Positions 41,906-51,616 are shown, counted from the first letter of the stretch. The stretch is DNA of 64,000 nucleotides from Streptomyces sp. V1I1 (GCF_030817355.1 NZ_JAUSZH010000001.1:4031001-4095000); one strand, 5' to 3'. The notes: generated from the letters alone by a model not told the origin. Numbers and translations are program-made.

Positions 41906-43365
41906 ACAAGCCCCTGCGCCGGATCGCCATCTTCTGCGGGCTCCTCGTGCTGGCCCTGCTGGTGCGCACGAACTGGCTCCAGTACGTCGAGGCCGAAGAA
42001 CTCAACACGCACTCGAAGAACCGCCGTGTCCTGATCGAGCGGTACGCCAACGAGCGCGGGAACATCATCGTCGACGGCAAGCCGATCACCGGCTCCGTGG
42101 AGACGAACGACACGGACTTCAAGTACAAGCGCACCTACGTCGACGGCCCCATGTGGGCGCCGGTCACGGGTTACGCATCGCAGGCCTTCGACGCCAACCA
42201 GATCGAGAAGCTCGAGGACGGCATCCTCACCGGCAACTCCGATCAGCTCTTCTTCGACCGCACGATGGCGATGTTCACCGGCGACAAGAGGAAGGGCGGC
42301 AACGTGGTCACCACCCTCAACGGCGCCGCGCAGAAGGCCGCCTTCGAGCGCCTCGGCTCCAAGAAGGGCGCGGTCGCAGCGATCGACCCGCAGACCGGCA
42401 AGATCCTGGCCCTGGCCTCCACCCCCTCGTACGACCCCTCGAACTTCGCCGGCTACTCCGGCAAGGACGAGAAGGCGTGGCTGGCGCTGGAGCGGGACAA
42501 GGACAAGCCGAAGCTGAACCGCGCGCTGCGCGAGGTCTACCCGCCCGGCTCCACCTTCAAGGTGCTCACCGCGGCCGCGGCCCTGGAGCACGGCGCCGTC
42601 GACGACATCAACGCGGCGACGGACACCCCGGAGCCGTACATCCTGCCCAACACCCGTACGCCGATGGTCAACCACGCCAACGGCTGCAAGAACGCCAGCC
42701 TGAACGAGGCGCTCAAGGTCTCCTGCAACTCCGTCTTCGCCAAACTCGGTGACAAGGTCGGCCGGGACAAGATGGTGGAGACGGCCCAGAAGTTCGGCTT
42801 CAACAATCCCGAGATCGACACCCCGGTGCGGGCCGCCGCCTCCGTCTACGACAAGACGATGGACCGCCCCGGCAATGCCCTGTCGTCCATCGGCCAGTTC
42901 AACACCGCCACCACACCCCTCCAGATGGCCATGGTCACCGCGGCGATCGCCAACGACGGCAAGCTGATGAAGCCGTACATGATCGACCGGCTGGAAGCGC
43001 CCAACCTGGAGGTCATCAAGAACAACGAGCCGCAGGAGATGAGCCGCCCGCTCTCCCCGAAGAACGCGCAGCTCCTCCAGGAGATGATGGAGAACGTCGT
43101 CGAGCAGGGCACCGGCGGCAACGCCAAGATCGACGGCGTCCAGGTCGGCGGCAAGACCGGTACCGCCCAGCACGGCGAGAACAACAGCAAGAACCCGTAC
43201 GCCTGGTTCATCTCGTACGCGAAGACCTCCGACGGCGGATCCCCGGTCGCCGTCGCCGTCGTGGTCGAGGACAGCGAGGCCAAGCGGGACGACATCAGCG
43301 GCGGCGGTCTCGCCGCCCCCATCGCCAAGGCCGTGATGAAGGCTGTACTGGACAGCAAGAAGTGA
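41902..43365 (+). CDS. pbpA: Class B penicillin-binding protein PbpA
   Basis: A 487-aa transpeptidase. An N-terminal membrane anchor (IAIFCGLLVLALLVRTNWL) precedes a pedestal domain. The catalytic domain holds SxxK in PPGSTFKVLT, SxN in VSCNSVFAKL, and KTG in GGKTGTAQHG. It cross-links peptidoglycan made by the SEDS protein. GTG 41902 overlaps the preceding stop. Confidence 0.95.
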   Translation: MNKPLRRIAIFCGLLVLALLVRTNWLQYVEAEELNTHSKNRRVLIERYANERGNIIVDGKPITGSVETNDTDFKYKRTYVDGPMWAPVTGYASQAFDANQIEKLEDGILTGNSDQLFFDRTMAMFTGDKRKGGNVVTTLNGAAQKAAFERLGSKKGAVAAIDPQTGKILALASTPSYDPSNFAGYSGKDEKAWLALERDKDKPKLNRALREVYPPGSTFKVLTAAAALEHGAVDDINAATDTPEPYILPNTRTPMVNHANGCKNASLNEALKVSCNSVFAKLGDKVGRDKMVETAQKFGFNNPEIDTPVRAAASVYDKTMDRPGNALSSIGQFNTATTPLQMAMVTAAIANDGKLMKPYMIDRLEAPNLEVIKNNEPQEMSRPLSPKNAQLLQEMMENVVEQGTGGNAKIDGVQVGGKTGTAQHGENNSKNPYAWFISYAKTSDGGSPVAVAVVVEDSEAKRDDISGGGLAAPIAKAVMKAVLDSKK

Positions 43366-43533
43366 CGCGGATCACGTCTGGCGTCCATACCTGCACATTG
43401 CGATACCGGTCGGGTATCAGGTGACGGTCACGGGCGGATCAGATGCGGCGTGCCCGGTAGCGTATGCGCGAACAGCACACCGCCGGACCACACACGGGTG
43501 CGGTCGGGACTGACGGAGAGGGCTGGAACAGTT

Positions 43534-45531
43534 ATGGAAGAGCCGCGTCGCCTCGGCGGCCGGTACGAACTGGGCTCGGTGCTCGGCCGTGGTGGCATGG
43601 CAGAGGTCTACCTCGCCCACGACACCCGGCTCGGCCGCACCGTCGCCGTGAAGACGCTGCGGGCCGACCTCGCCCGCGATCCGTCCTTCCAGGCCCGGTT
43701 CCGCCGTGAGGCCCAGTCTGCCGCCTCGCTCAACCACCCGGCGATCGTCGCGGTGTACGACACGGGCGAGGACTACGTCGACGGGGTCTCGATCCCGTAC
43801 ATCGTCATGGAGTACGTCGACGGGTCAACGCTCAGAGAGCTGCTGCACTCCGGGCGCAAGCTGCTGCCCGAGCGCACGCTGGAGATGACCATCGGCATCC
43901 TCCAGGCGCTCGAGTACTCGCACCGCAACGGCATCGTCCACCGCGACATCAAGCCGGCGAACGTCATGCTGACGCGCACCGGCCAGGTCAAGGTGATGGA
44001 CTTCGGCATCGCCCGTGCGATGGGCGACTCCGGCATGACGATGACGCAGACCGCGGCCGTCATCGGCACCGCCCAGTACCTCTCCCCGGAGCAGGCCAAG
44101 GGCGAGCAGGTCGACGCGCGCTCCGACCTGTACTCCACGGGCTGCCTGCTCTACGAGCTCCTCACCGTGCGTCCGCCCTTCGTGGGCGACTCCCCGGTGG
44201 CGGTGGCGTACCAGCATGTACGCGAGGAGCCGCAGCCGCCGAGCAACTTCGACCCCGAGATCACGCCCGAGATGGACGCCATCGTCCTGCGGGCCCTGGT
44301 CAAGGACCCCGACTACCGCTACCAGTCGGCCGACGAGATGCGCGCGGACATCGAGGCCTGCCTCGACGGCCAGCCGGTCGCGGCGACGGCGGCGATGGGC
44401 GCGGTCGGCTACGGCGGGTACGCCCCGGACGACCAGCCGACCACGGCGCTGCGCCAGGCCGACCCGGCCGGCCAGACGTCGATGCTCCCGCCGATGAACC
44501 CGGACGACGGGGGCTACAACGGCTACGACGACCGACCGGACCGCCGCCGCCAGAAGAAGTCGAACACCTCGACGATCCTGCTGGTGCTCGCGGGCATCCT
44601 GGTGCTGGTCGGCGCGGTGCTGATCGGCAAGTCGGTCTTCAGCGGCAATGGCGGCGGCAACAGCGATGTGCCGGTGCCGCAGCTCGTGGGCAAGCCGTTC
44701 GAGCAAGCCCAGAGCCTCGCGACCAACGCGGGCGTCAAGGTCGCGCAGTCCGATACACAACGCTGTGACCAGCCCAAGGGCAGCATCTGCAGCCAGACGC
44801 CGGCCGAGGGCAAGATGCAGCAGGGCGAGACGATCCAGGTGGTCGTGTCGGAGGGCGCGCCCAAGGTCGAGGTGCCCGACGTCACGGAGAAGTCCCTGGC
44901 GAGCGCCAAGGACCAGCTGCAGGGCAAGGAATTCAAGGTCGAGGTCAAGGAAACCGAGTCCGACGAGGAACCGGGCACCGTGCTCAAACAGAACCCCGAT
45001 GGCGGCACCCAGGCGGAGAAGGGCTCCACGGTCACTCTGACAGTGGCCAAGCAGTCCAAGATCAACGTGCCCCGGGTCGTGGGCGCGCAGTTCGACGCCG
45101 CCAAGGCCCAGCTCGAAGGCCTCGGGTTCACTGTCGCGCGGGTCGATGTGGACTCCAACCAGCCTGCGGGCCAGGTCATCGAGCAGTCCCCGTCGGGCGA
45201 CTCGAAGGCGCCCAAGGGCACGCAGGTCACGCTGAAGGTCTCCAAGGGCCCGCAGCAGACACTGGTGCCCGTTCCCGAGATCAGGACCAAGAGGGTCTCC
45301 GAGGCCAAGCAGATCCTGGCGCAGAGCGGCTTCACGAACATCCAGTTCGCGCCCGGCAGCTCCACGGACGACAACGCCTTCGTGAGCAACTCCGACCCGC
45401 AGCCCGGCACTCCGGTGGACCCGGCGACCACAACGATCACGCTCACGACGGTCGGTGGCAACGGCGGGAACGGCGGGAACGGCGGCGGCGGGAACGGCGG
45501 CGGCGAGTTCATCGGCGGCGCCGGCGACTAG
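43534..45531 (+). CDS. pknB: PASTA-domain Ser/Thr protein kinase (PknB type)
   Basis: A 665-aa receptor kinase from ATG 43534. The kinase domain has VLGRGGMAEVY, VAVKTLR, HRDIKPANV and DFGIARAMG. An activation loop, a membrane helix (STILLVLAGILVLVGAVLIG) and four PASTA repeats follow (starting near VPVPQLVGKPF, VEVPDVTEKSL, INVPRVVGAQF, VPVPEIRTKRV). It ends with a Gly/Asn-rich tail. PASTA repeats sense muropeptides or lipid II. It closes the fha-pbp cassette. Its terminator is split by an IS30 copy just downstream. Confidence 0.95.
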   Translation: MEEPRRLGGRYELGSVLGRGGMAEVYLAHDTRLGRTVAVKTLRADLARDPSFQARFRREAQSAASLNHPAIVAVYDTGEDYVDGVSIPYIVMEYVDGSTLRELLHSGRKLLPERTLEMTIGILQALEYSHRNGIVHRDIKPANVMLTRTGQVKVMDFGIARAMGDSGMTMTQTAAVIGTAQYLSPEQAKGEQVDARSDLYSTGCLLYELLTVRPPFVGDSPVAVAYQHVREEPQPPSNFDPEITPEMDAIVLRALVKDPDYRYQSADEMRADIEACLDGQPVAATAAMGAVGYGGYAPDDQPTTALRQADPAGQTSMLPPMNPDDGGYNGYDDRPDRRRQKKSNTSTILLVLAGILVLVGAVLIGKSVFSGNGGGNSDVPVPQLVGKPFEQAQSLATNAGVKVAQSDTQRCDQPKGSICSQTPAEGKMQQGETIQVVVSEGAPKVEVPDVTEKSLASAKDQLQGKEFKVEVKETESDEEPGTVLKQNPDGGTQAEKGSTVTLTVAKQSKINVPRVVGAQFDAAKAQLEGLGFTVARVDVDSNQPAGQVIEQSPSGDSKAPKGTQVTLKVSKGPQQTLVPVPEIRTKRVSEAKQILAQSGFTNIQFAPGSSTDDNAFVSNSDPQPGTPVDPATTTITLTTVGGNGGNGGNGGGGNGGGEFIGGAGD

Positions 45532-45579
45532 CCGACCGGCAAGGCTCCGTACAGCGAGAAGCCCCGGCACCCACCAGGC

Positions 45580-46879
45580 GGTTTCTAGGGATCGTCGCAA
45601 CACGTGATCGGTTGTGTCAGGCGGCGAGCAGTTTATGCAGGCGCTCGGCTGGGGTTTCCCAGCCGAGCGTTTTGCGTGGGCGGCCGTTGAGTTCGGCGGC
45701 GACAGCGGCCAGTTGCTCGCGGGTGTGGACGGACAGGTCGGTTCCCTTGGGGAAGTACTGCCGCAGCAGGCCGTTTGTGTTCTCGTTCGAGCCGCGCTGC
45801 CAGGGACTGGCGGGGTCGCAGAAGTAGACCGGGATGTCGGTGGCGACGCTGAAGGCATGGTGGGCGGCCATCTCCGATCCCTGGTCCCAGGTCAGCGAGC
45901 GTGTCAGATGCGACGGCAGGGTCTTCACGGTCTCCACCAGCGCGTCGCGCATGTGCGCTGCGCTGCGGCCGTCAGGCAGGTGCACCAGCATCACGTAGCG
46001 GGTCGCCCGTTCGACGAGGGTGCCGATCGCTGAGCGGTTGTCCATCCCGATGATCAGGTCCCCTTCCCAGTGGCCGGGCACCGCCCGGTCCTCCGCCTCT
46101 GCCGGGCGTTCGCTGATCATGACCATCGGATGCGTGAAGCGCGGCTGACGACAGGCCGCCTGGCGCTGCGGGCGGCGGCGGGCGCGGCCCGAGCGAAGGG
46201 CCCGGGCCAGCTCGCGGCGCAGTTCTCCGCGGCCCTGAACGTACAGGGCCTGGTAGATCGTCTCGTGCACCACGTGCATCTCCGGCTGGTCGGGGAAGGT
46301 CCGGCGCAGACTCTCGCAGATCTGTTCCGGGCTCCACTTCAGGTCCAGGCCGTCCTGGATGAAGTCCCGCAGTGCGGTGTTCCGACCGATCTTGCCGGGC
46401 TTGGGGCGGGGCCGGCGGGCATCCGCGCGGGCCTGGGCGGCGTGTGGGCGGTAGTGCCACTGGCTGCCTCGGCCGGGACTGCGGTTGCGGTGGATCTCCC
46501 GGCTGACGGTGGACGGGCTGCGGCCCAGTTCGGCGGCGATCGCCCGGACGGTGGCCTTCTCCCGCAAGCGGTCGGCGATGTGGATGCGCTCGGTCTCGCT
46601 CAAGTACCGGGACGGTGCGGCAACGGGCGCCCGCTCGATGTGAGCGGGCGCCCGAAGCCTCTGCGGATCCGTCCGGCCATGACGCCACTCGCGACCGGTC
46701 CGCTCATGCACGCCGACAAGCCGGGATGCTTCTTTGTTGCTGTAGCCCTGTTGCATGAGCCGGAAGTATTCCGCCCGCTCACCACGGAGCTTCCTGGGCC
46801 CCTGCGGCTTGCGATCCCCACGGATCTCGAAGTCCATCGCATCCCCTGAGCTGAGGCGTTGCGACGACCGCTAGAACCC
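45580..46879 (-). mobile_element. IS30 family insertion sequence
   Basis: An element of about 1.3 kb with imperfect terminal inverted repeats: 45580-45601 matches the reverse complement of 46858-46879 at 19 of 22 positions, sharing TCGTCGCAAC at the inner end. It holds one intact transposase gene. No clear target duplication could be assigned; IS30 members make only 2-3 bases. Confidence 0.9.
45617..46837 (-). CDS. IS30 family transposase
   Basis: A 406-aa transposase with no frameshift. The N-terminal HTH region (EYFRLMQQGYSNKEASRLVG, then RAIAAELGRSPSTVSREIHR) binds the ends. The DDE core is GHWEGDLIIG, LTWDQGSEM and NENTNGLLRQYFPKG. All three acidic residues are present, so the element is probably active or recent. 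It is transcribed towards the kinase gene. Confidence 0.95.
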   Translation of the reverse strand: MDFEIRGDRKPQGPRKLRGERAEYFRLMQQGYSNKEASRLVGVHERTGREWRHGRTDPQRLRAPAHIERAPVAAPSRYLSETERIHIADRLREKATVRAIAAELGRSPSTVSREIHRNRSPGRGSQWHYRPHAAQARADARRPRPKPGKIGRNTALRDFIQDGLDLKWSPEQICESLRRTFPDQPEMHVVHETIYQALYVQGRGELRRELARALRSGRARRRPQRQAACRQPRFTHPMVMISERPAEAEDRAVPGHWEGDLIIGMDNRSAIGTLVERATRYVMLVHLPDGRSAAHMRDALVETVKTLPSHLTRSLTWDQGSEMAAHHAFSVATDIPVYFCDPASPWQRGSNENTNGLLRQYFPKGTDLSVHTREQLAAVAAELNGRPRKTLGWETPAERLHKLLAA

Positions 46880-46920
46880 AAGCCAAGGGTGCCGGGGCTT
46901 CTTGCGTCCGTTCGTACGGG

Positions 46921-47598
46921 CTAGCGCAGCTCTTCCGGCAGCGTACGGCCATGGTCGACCTTCTCCGTGCGCGTCAGCTCGCCCCACACGATGTAGCGGT
47001 AGTCCGAGGTGTACACAGGCGTGCAGGTCGTCAGGGTGATGTAGCGGCCCGGCTTCGACTTCCCCGACTCCTTCGGGACCGGCTGCAGCACATCCACGTT
47101 GTACTTCGAGGTCTCCGGGAGCCTCTTGTAGACCTTGTAGACGTACCAGGTGTCCCGCGTCTCGAAGACGATCGGGTCGCCGTCCTTCAGCTTGTGGATG
47201 TTGTGAAACTTCGCGCCGTGGCCATCGCGGTGCGCGGCGAGCGTGAAGTTCCCCTTGTCGTCCCAGGGGAGCGCCGACTTGATCGGGTCGGTGTAGTAGC
47301 CGGCGATGCCGTCGTTCAGGGCCTCGGCGTCGGTGCCCTTCTTCACCAGCACCTCGTCGTTGTTCATGGCGGGTACGTGGAGGAAGCCGATGCCGTCCTT
47401 GATGTCGAGGGCGCCAGGGCCGCGGTTCGCCCAGCCGTCGCGGATCTGGTCGCCCTGTTTGGAGGCCTCACGGTCGGCGAGAACATTCGTCCACCACAGT
47501 GAGTAGACGACAAAGAGCCCCAGCACCACGCCCGCAGTGATCAGCAGTTCGCCGAAGACACTGATGACGCCGGCGATCCGGCCACGAGCACGTGCCAC
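46921..47598 (-). CDS. Class E sortase
   Basis: A 225-aa sortase. An N-terminal membrane helix (ELLITAGVVLGLFVVYSLWW) anchors the catalytic domain outside. Active-site residues are the histidine in AAHRDGHG, the cysteine in TLTTCTPVY and the arginine in DYRYIVWG. Class E sortases attach proteins with LAxTG-type signals, such as short chaplins, to peptidoglycan. It starts 42 bases after the larger sortase gene upstream and is the last gene of this cluster. Confidence 0.92.
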   Translation of the reverse strand: MARARGRIAGVISVFGELLITAGVVLGLFVVYSLWWTNVLADREASKQGDQIRDGWANRGPGALDIKDGIGFLHVPAMNNDEVLVKKGTDAEALNDGIAGYYTDPIKSALPWDDKGNFTLAAHRDGHGAKFHNIHKLKDGDPIVFETRDTWYVYKVYKRLPETSKYNVDVLQPVPKESGKSKPGRYITLTTCTPVYTSDYRYIVWGELTRTEKVDHGRTLPEELR

Positions 47599-47640
47599 TG
47601 CACCTTTTCCCGTCTTGAAGTCTCACAGCGCTTCGGCGTC

Positions 47641-48837
47641 TCAGCCGACAAGCGCGTCCGGCTTTCCCTTGCTGCGCGGCCGTTCCTCGACCATTTTGCC
47701 CCACACGATCATTCGGTACGTACTCGTGAATTCCGGCGTACACGTCGTCAGCGTGATGTACCGGCCCGGCTCCGTGAACCCGGAACCCGGCGGCACCGGG
47801 CCGATCACGCCGATGTTCGACGGCGAGGTCTGGGGGAGGATGTTCGCCATCTTGTACGTGTAGTACGCGTCCTGCGTCTCAACAACGATCGGGTCCCCCG
47901 GCTCGAGACGGTTGATGTACCGGAACGGTTCGCCGTGAGTGTTGCGATGGCCCGCGACCGCGAAATTACCCGATTTGTCCGACGGCATCGCGGTCTTCAG
48001 CTTCCCCTCGGCATAGTGCCCGACCATGCCACGGTCGAGGACCTTGGGCTTGCTGATGCCCTCGGCGATCGGGACGACGACATCCAGCTTGGGGATGTGC
48101 ATTATGGCGAAGCCCTGCCCGGGCTCGAACACACCGGGCTTGCGGCCGTTCGCCCAGTCGTCCTGGATCTTGCTCGTCGCCTGGTTGGCCTGCTGGCCGG
48201 CGCGGATGTTCGTCCACCAGAGCTGGTACGTGACGAACAGAAGCATCAGCACGCCGAAGCTGATGAACAGTTCGCCTATGGCGCGGCTGGCGATGACGGC
48301 GGGGCTGTCCTTCGCCGCACGCGCGGCACGGCGGGCCTCGACCCGCGAAAGGGGCCTGCCGGACTCGGACCTAGTCGAGGGGGCGGGCTCAGGGCGCTTA
48401 CGGCCCCGCGCCTTGGCCGCCCGGCGGCGCTCCGCCCGGCCGGGACCCGCGGGGGTCTCCAGCGCGCGACGGGTGTCCGCCGTACGCAGAGCAACGGTCT
48501 CGTCGTCCGGTACCGGAATCGGGTCGGACACCGGCACTGGCTCAGCTATCTGCTGCGGCATCGGCACAGGCTCCGGCTCAGGCCGCGCTACGGGTACTGG
48601 CCCCGGTTCCGGTACCTGTACCGCTTCCGGCTGGGCGTACCAGTCCCGCTGATAGTCCGCAGGGTCGTCTACGGAGTACTGGCGGTAGTCAGACCACTCC
48701 TGCGGGGGTGGCGGGGGCTGCTCCTCCTCCGGAACGCTCGTCTCCCGGAACCACGGCGAGCCGCTCTCCTCCGGCGGCAAAGGGTCCGTCAGCGGGTCGT
48801 ACTCGTACCCGTCCTCAGGGCGCGGACCACCACTCAC
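47641..48837 (-). CDS. Class E sortase with long proline-rich N-terminus
   Basis: A 398-aa sortase. The first 170 residues are Pro/Glu-rich and cytoplasmic, an unusual extension. A membrane helix (AIGELFISFGVLMLLFVTYQ) precedes the catalytic domain with AGHRNTHG, TLTTCTPEF and TYRMIVWG. The GTG start overlaps the stop of the trpG-like gene. Confidence 0.9.
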   Translation of the reverse strand: MSGGPRPEDGYEYDPLTDPLPPEESGSPWFRETSVPEEEQPPPPPQEWSDYRQYSVDDPADYQRDWYAQPEAVQVPEPGPVPVARPEPEPVPMPQQIAEPVPVSDPIPVPDDETVALRTADTRRALETPAGPGRAERRRAAKARGRKRPEPAPSTRSESGRPLSRVEARRAARAAKDSPAVIASRAIGELFISFGVLMLLFVTYQLWWTNIRAGQQANQATSKIQDDWANGRKPGVFEPGQGFAIMHIPKLDVVVPIAEGISKPKVLDRGMVGHYAEGKLKTAMPSDKSGNFAVAGHRNTHGEPFRYINRLEPGDPIVVETQDAYYTYKMANILPQTSPSNIGVIGPVPPGSGFTEPGRYITLTTCTPEFTSTYRMIVWGKMVEERPRSKGKPDALVG

Positions 48838-49472
48838 GCCACGGCCTTGCCCACCACCGGTGCGAGCCCCACGGAACGCCCGACCGCCCCGGTGTCACCG
48901 CACTGCTCCAGCCAGTTGGCGAGCATCAGATGCCCGTGCTCGGTCAGCACCGACTCGGGGTGGAACTGCACGCCCTCGACGGCCAGTTCACGGTGGCGCA
49001 GCCCCATGATGATGCCGTCGGCGGTCCGTGCCGTGACCTCCAGTTCGTCCGGCAGCTCCGCCGGCTCCGCGGCCAGCGAGTGGTAGCGGGTCGCGGTGAA
49101 AGGCGAAGGCAGCCCGGCGAAGACGCCCTTGCCCTCATGCGTGACCAACGAGGTCTTGCCGTGCAGCAGCTCGGGCGCGCGGCCCACCACACCGCCGTAC
49201 GCCACCGCCATGGACTGCATGCCCAGGCAGACGCCGAAGACCGGAACGCCGGTGTCCGCGCAGTGCCGCACCATCTCGATGCACACACCGGCCTGCTCGG
49301 GCGTGCCGGGCCCGGGGGAGAGCAGCACCCCGTCGAAGCCGTCCTGGGCGTGCCTGGGGGCCACCTCGTCGTTCCGCAGGACCTCGCACTCGGCGCCGAG
49401 CTGGTACAGGTACTGGACGAGGTTGAAGACAAAGCTGTCGTAGTTGTCGACGACGAGGATGCGCGCGCTCAT
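48834..49472 (-). CDS. trpG: Glutamine amidotransferase of anthranilate/aminodeoxychorismate synthase
   Basis: A 212-aa class I amidotransferase starting MSARILVVDNYDSFVFNLVQ. The catalytic cysteine is in FGVCLGMQSMA and the His-Glu pair in GVQFHPESV. It supplies ammonia to a chorismate-using partner that is not in this window, so TrpG and PabA cannot be separated; the symbol is a convention. It overlaps the 57-aa gene upstream and the sortase gene downstream. Confidence 0.9.
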   Translation of the reverse strand: MSARILVVDNYDSFVFNLVQYLYQLGAECEVLRNDEVAPRHAQDGFDGVLLSPGPGTPEQAGVCIEMVRHCADTGVPVFGVCLGMQSMAVAYGGVVGRAPELLHGKTSLVTHEGKGVFAGLPSPFTATRYHSLAAEPAELPDELEVTARTADGIIMGLRHRELAVEGVQFHPESVLTEHGHLMLANWLEQCGDTGAVGRSVGLAPVVGKAVA

Positions 49473-49642
49473 CGGGCCGCCCCCGCTCCGTCGACCGTCA
49501 CGTCGTTGAACGGAAGCAGCGGCTCCGCCCACGGAAAGACGTACTGGAACAGCACGTAGACGACCGCGAGGGCCAGCACGAGCGAGATGAAAGCCCGCAC
49601 CCATGCGTTGCCCGGCAGATGCCGCCAGATCCAGCCGTACAT
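49469..49642 (-). CDS. Small single-pass membrane protein, 57 aa
   Basis: From ATG 49642 the frame encodes a 57-aa protein with one membrane helix (AFISLVLALAVVYVLFQYVF) between an aromatic N-terminus (MYGWIWRHLPG) and a short acidic tail. It ends overlapping the trpG start (ATGA), which supports real translation. Conserved position between a sortase gene and trpG suggests a role in the cell-surface cluster. The function is unknown. Confidence 0.75.
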   Translation of the reverse strand: MYGWIWRHLPGNAWVRAFISLVLALAVVYVLFQYVFPWAEPLLPFNDVTVDGAGAAR

Positions 49643-49698
49643 GCTGTCCCTTTCCGTTCGGTACCGCACCAGACTAAAGGGCGGCAGGGGCACATGGG

Positions 49699-50379
49699 TC
49701 AGCTGCGCAAAGCTTCCGGTTTGCCGTCGGTCACAGGCTGGGTGGCGTCCAGATGCGCCCATGCGATCAGCCGGTGACTGCTGCCCCACTCCGGGTCGCA
49801 GGTGGTCAGCGTCAGATAGCGCCCCGTCCCGTCGAAGCCGGACCTACGCGGGACGGGGTCGATGACGCCGACGTCGCTCGGCACGGTCCGGTAGGGCTCC
49901 TTCTCGATGCGGTACGTGAACCAGGTCGTCCCGTCCGTCAGCACCACCGCGTCCCCGGGGCGCAGCTTCGGGAAGTCCTTGAAGGGATCGCCGTACGTGC
50001 GCCGGTGGCCGGCGACCGAGAAATTGCCGCTCTCGCCGAGCGCGGCGGTGGAGGCGTAATGCCCGAGGCCCTTCTTGAGGGTGCCGGTCCTGGTGCCTTC
50101 GAGGACCGGCCAGTCCCAACTCCCGCCGAAGCGGGGGATGTACATGACGGCGAAGGGCTTGCCGTCCTCGTATGTCTTCGGAGCCGGCGACACCGTCTGT
50201 CCGGGCGCGGGGGCCGCGACCGGGCCCTGTGCCCACTCGTCCTGGAGCCGGTCGATCTGGCCGTCCGTGGCACTGTCGGCCTTGATACCGGTCCAGAACA
50301 GCACATACACCACAAAGAGCACGATCAAGGTGCCGACGGTGATGCAGAGTTCGCTGAAGGTCCTGACGACCAGCCGCAC
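49699..50379 (-). CDS. Class E sortase
   Basis: A sortase of 226 aa from GTG 50379. A membrane helix (ITVGTLIVLFVVYVLFWTG) is followed by the catalytic domain with AGHRRTYG, TLTTCDPEW and SSHRLIAWA. The GTG at 50379 lies 9 bases after a GGGGGAG; a TTG at 50397 would add six residues. It is the first sortase of three in this cluster and follows the DUF881 gene closely. Confidence 0.9.
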   Translation of the reverse strand: MRLVVRTFSELCITVGTLIVLFVVYVLFWTGIKADSATDGQIDRLQDEWAQGPVAAPAPGQTVSPAPKTYEDGKPFAVMYIPRFGGSWDWPVLEGTRTGTLKKGLGHYASTAALGESGNFSVAGHRRTYGDPFKDFPKLRPGDAVVLTDGTTWFTYRIEKEPYRTVPSDVGVIDPVPRRSGFDGTGRYLTLTTCDPEWGSSHRLIAWAHLDATQPVTDGKPEALRS

Positions 50380-50400
50380 CAACACCCACTCCCCCAAGCA

Positions 50401-51216
50401 CTACCCAACGGGCTTCGCGTAGTGGAGATCCACTGTGCCCGAGTAGGCAGGGAGAGTCACCGCCTCACGCTCGTCGACTTTCCAGCCGAGGCCGTACGCC
50501 TTCACATACAGCTGGTAGTTCTGGATCGCCGGAGAGGCGGCGATCGCGTTCTTGAGCGCGCCCTGGTCACCGACAGCGGTGATCTTGTACGGCGGGGAGT
50601 AGACACGGCCCTGCAGGATCAGCGTATTGCCCACGCACCGCACGGCGCTGGTGGAGATCAGCCGCTGGTCCATGACCTGGATTCCCTTGGCGCCGCCCTT
50701 CCACAGGGCATTGACGACGGCCTGCAGGTCCTGCTGGTGGATGACCAGGTCGTTGGCCTGCGGCTCGGGGTAGCCGGGGGCGGCCGGAGCGTTCGGCGGG
50801 GCATCGTTGAGGGTGACCGTGAGGGCGGGGCCGCTCAGCTTCTTGGTGCCCGCGGCCCTCTCCAGGGCGCCGAGCTTCTCGTCCTCGGCCTTGGTGGAGC
50901 CGTCGTCGCGCTGGGCGAGGGCGTCGATGTCCCCGCGCAGCGCCGTGGTGGACTCGTTGAGGTCGCCGTTCTTCGCGCTGCGCTGCTGGATGAGGTCGGA
51001 GAGCTTCAGCAGCGAGGCGTCCGTACGGATGTTGGTGCCCTTGGCGGTGTTGAAGCTGGTCACGAAGATCAGCCCGGCGAGGGCGAATACGGCAGCCGTC
51101 AACAGCCGGACAGTCCCGCCCGCCAGTCGGCCACCACCCTTCATCGAGCTTCGCCCACCTTCCTGTCCTTCGAAGCGGTTGACCGGCCCTTGGGGGGAGT
51201 CGGCAGAATTGCTCAA
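50401..51216 (-). CDS. DUF881 family membrane protein
   Basis: A 271-aa protein. After a 35-residue N-terminus there is one membrane helix ([20 protein letters not shown]). A coiled segment then leads to the DUF881 domain ([50 protein letters not shown]). DUF881 proteins occur beside division genes in actinobacteria and Firmicutes. It is divergent from crgA, which fits a division-linked role. Confidence 0.9.
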   Translation of the reverse strand: MSNSADSPQGPVNRFEGQEGGRSSMKGGGRLAGGTVRLLTAAVFALAGLIFVTSFNTAKGTNIRTDASLLKLSDLIQQRSAKNGDLNESTTALRGDIDALAQRDDGSTKAEDEKLGALERAAGTKKLSGPALTVTLNDAPPNAPAAPGYPEPQANDLVIHQQDLQAVVNALWKGGAKGIQVMDQRLISTSAVRCVGNTLILQGRVYSPPYKITAVGDQGALKNAIAASPAIQNYQLYVKAYGLGWKVDEREAVTLPAYSGTVDLHYAKPVG

Positions 51217-51358
51217 CGTACCCTTATCTCCTCAGGCGCCGCGGAAGCACTACGCTAACGGACGCCCGGGGGATGGCAGTGGTCCCCCTCGCTCCAGCCC
51301 CCGGCGCCAGCCACAGTTCCCTGCGCGGTCACGCAGCGCATCGACAGGAGAGTCCCTC

Positions 51359-51616
51359 GTGCCGAAGTCACGTATCCGCAAGAAGGCCGACTTCACGCCG
51401 CCGCCGGCATCGAAGCAGGCGACGAGCATCAAGCTGACCAGCCGTAGCTGGGTGGCACCGGTGATGCTCGCGCTATTCCTGATCGGTCTTGCCTGGATTG
51501 TCCTCTTCTATGTGACCGAGGGCGACCTGCCGATCAAGAGCTTCGGCAACTGGAACATCGTCGCCGGCTTCGGCTTCATCGCCGCCGGCTTCGGCGTCTC
51601 CACCCAGTGGAAGTAG
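51359..51616 (+). CDS. crgA: Cell division protein CrgA
   Basis: An 85-aa protein from GTG 51359 behind acaggag. It begins with the conserved MPKSRIRKK and has two membrane helices ([20 protein letters not shown] and [17 protein letters not shown]). CrgA coordinates FtsZ-dependent septation with growth of the aerial hyphae in Streptomyces. The longer open frame upstream is antisense to DUF881 and rejected. Confidence 0.95.
   Translation: MPKSRIRKKADFTPPPASKQATSIKLTSRSWVAPVMLALFLIGLAWIVLFYVTEGDLPIKSFGNWNIVAGFGFIAAGFGVSTQWK

Larger units (their letters stand above)
45557..46902. terminator. Terminator hairpin split by IS30 insertion
   Basis: AGAAGCCCCGGCACCC at 45557-45572 has its exact 16-base complement at 46887-46902. 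Between them lies the whole IS element (1.3 kb). Before insertion the arms would have flanked a short loop between the converging kinase and sortase genes. The hairpin can no longer form normally. Confidence 0.9.

Noticed and set aside
45440..45525. Short repeated ggcgggaac units that might suggest a repeat array
   Set aside because: They encode the Gly/Asn-rich C-terminal tail of the PASTA kinase; no CRISPR-like spacing anywhere in the window.
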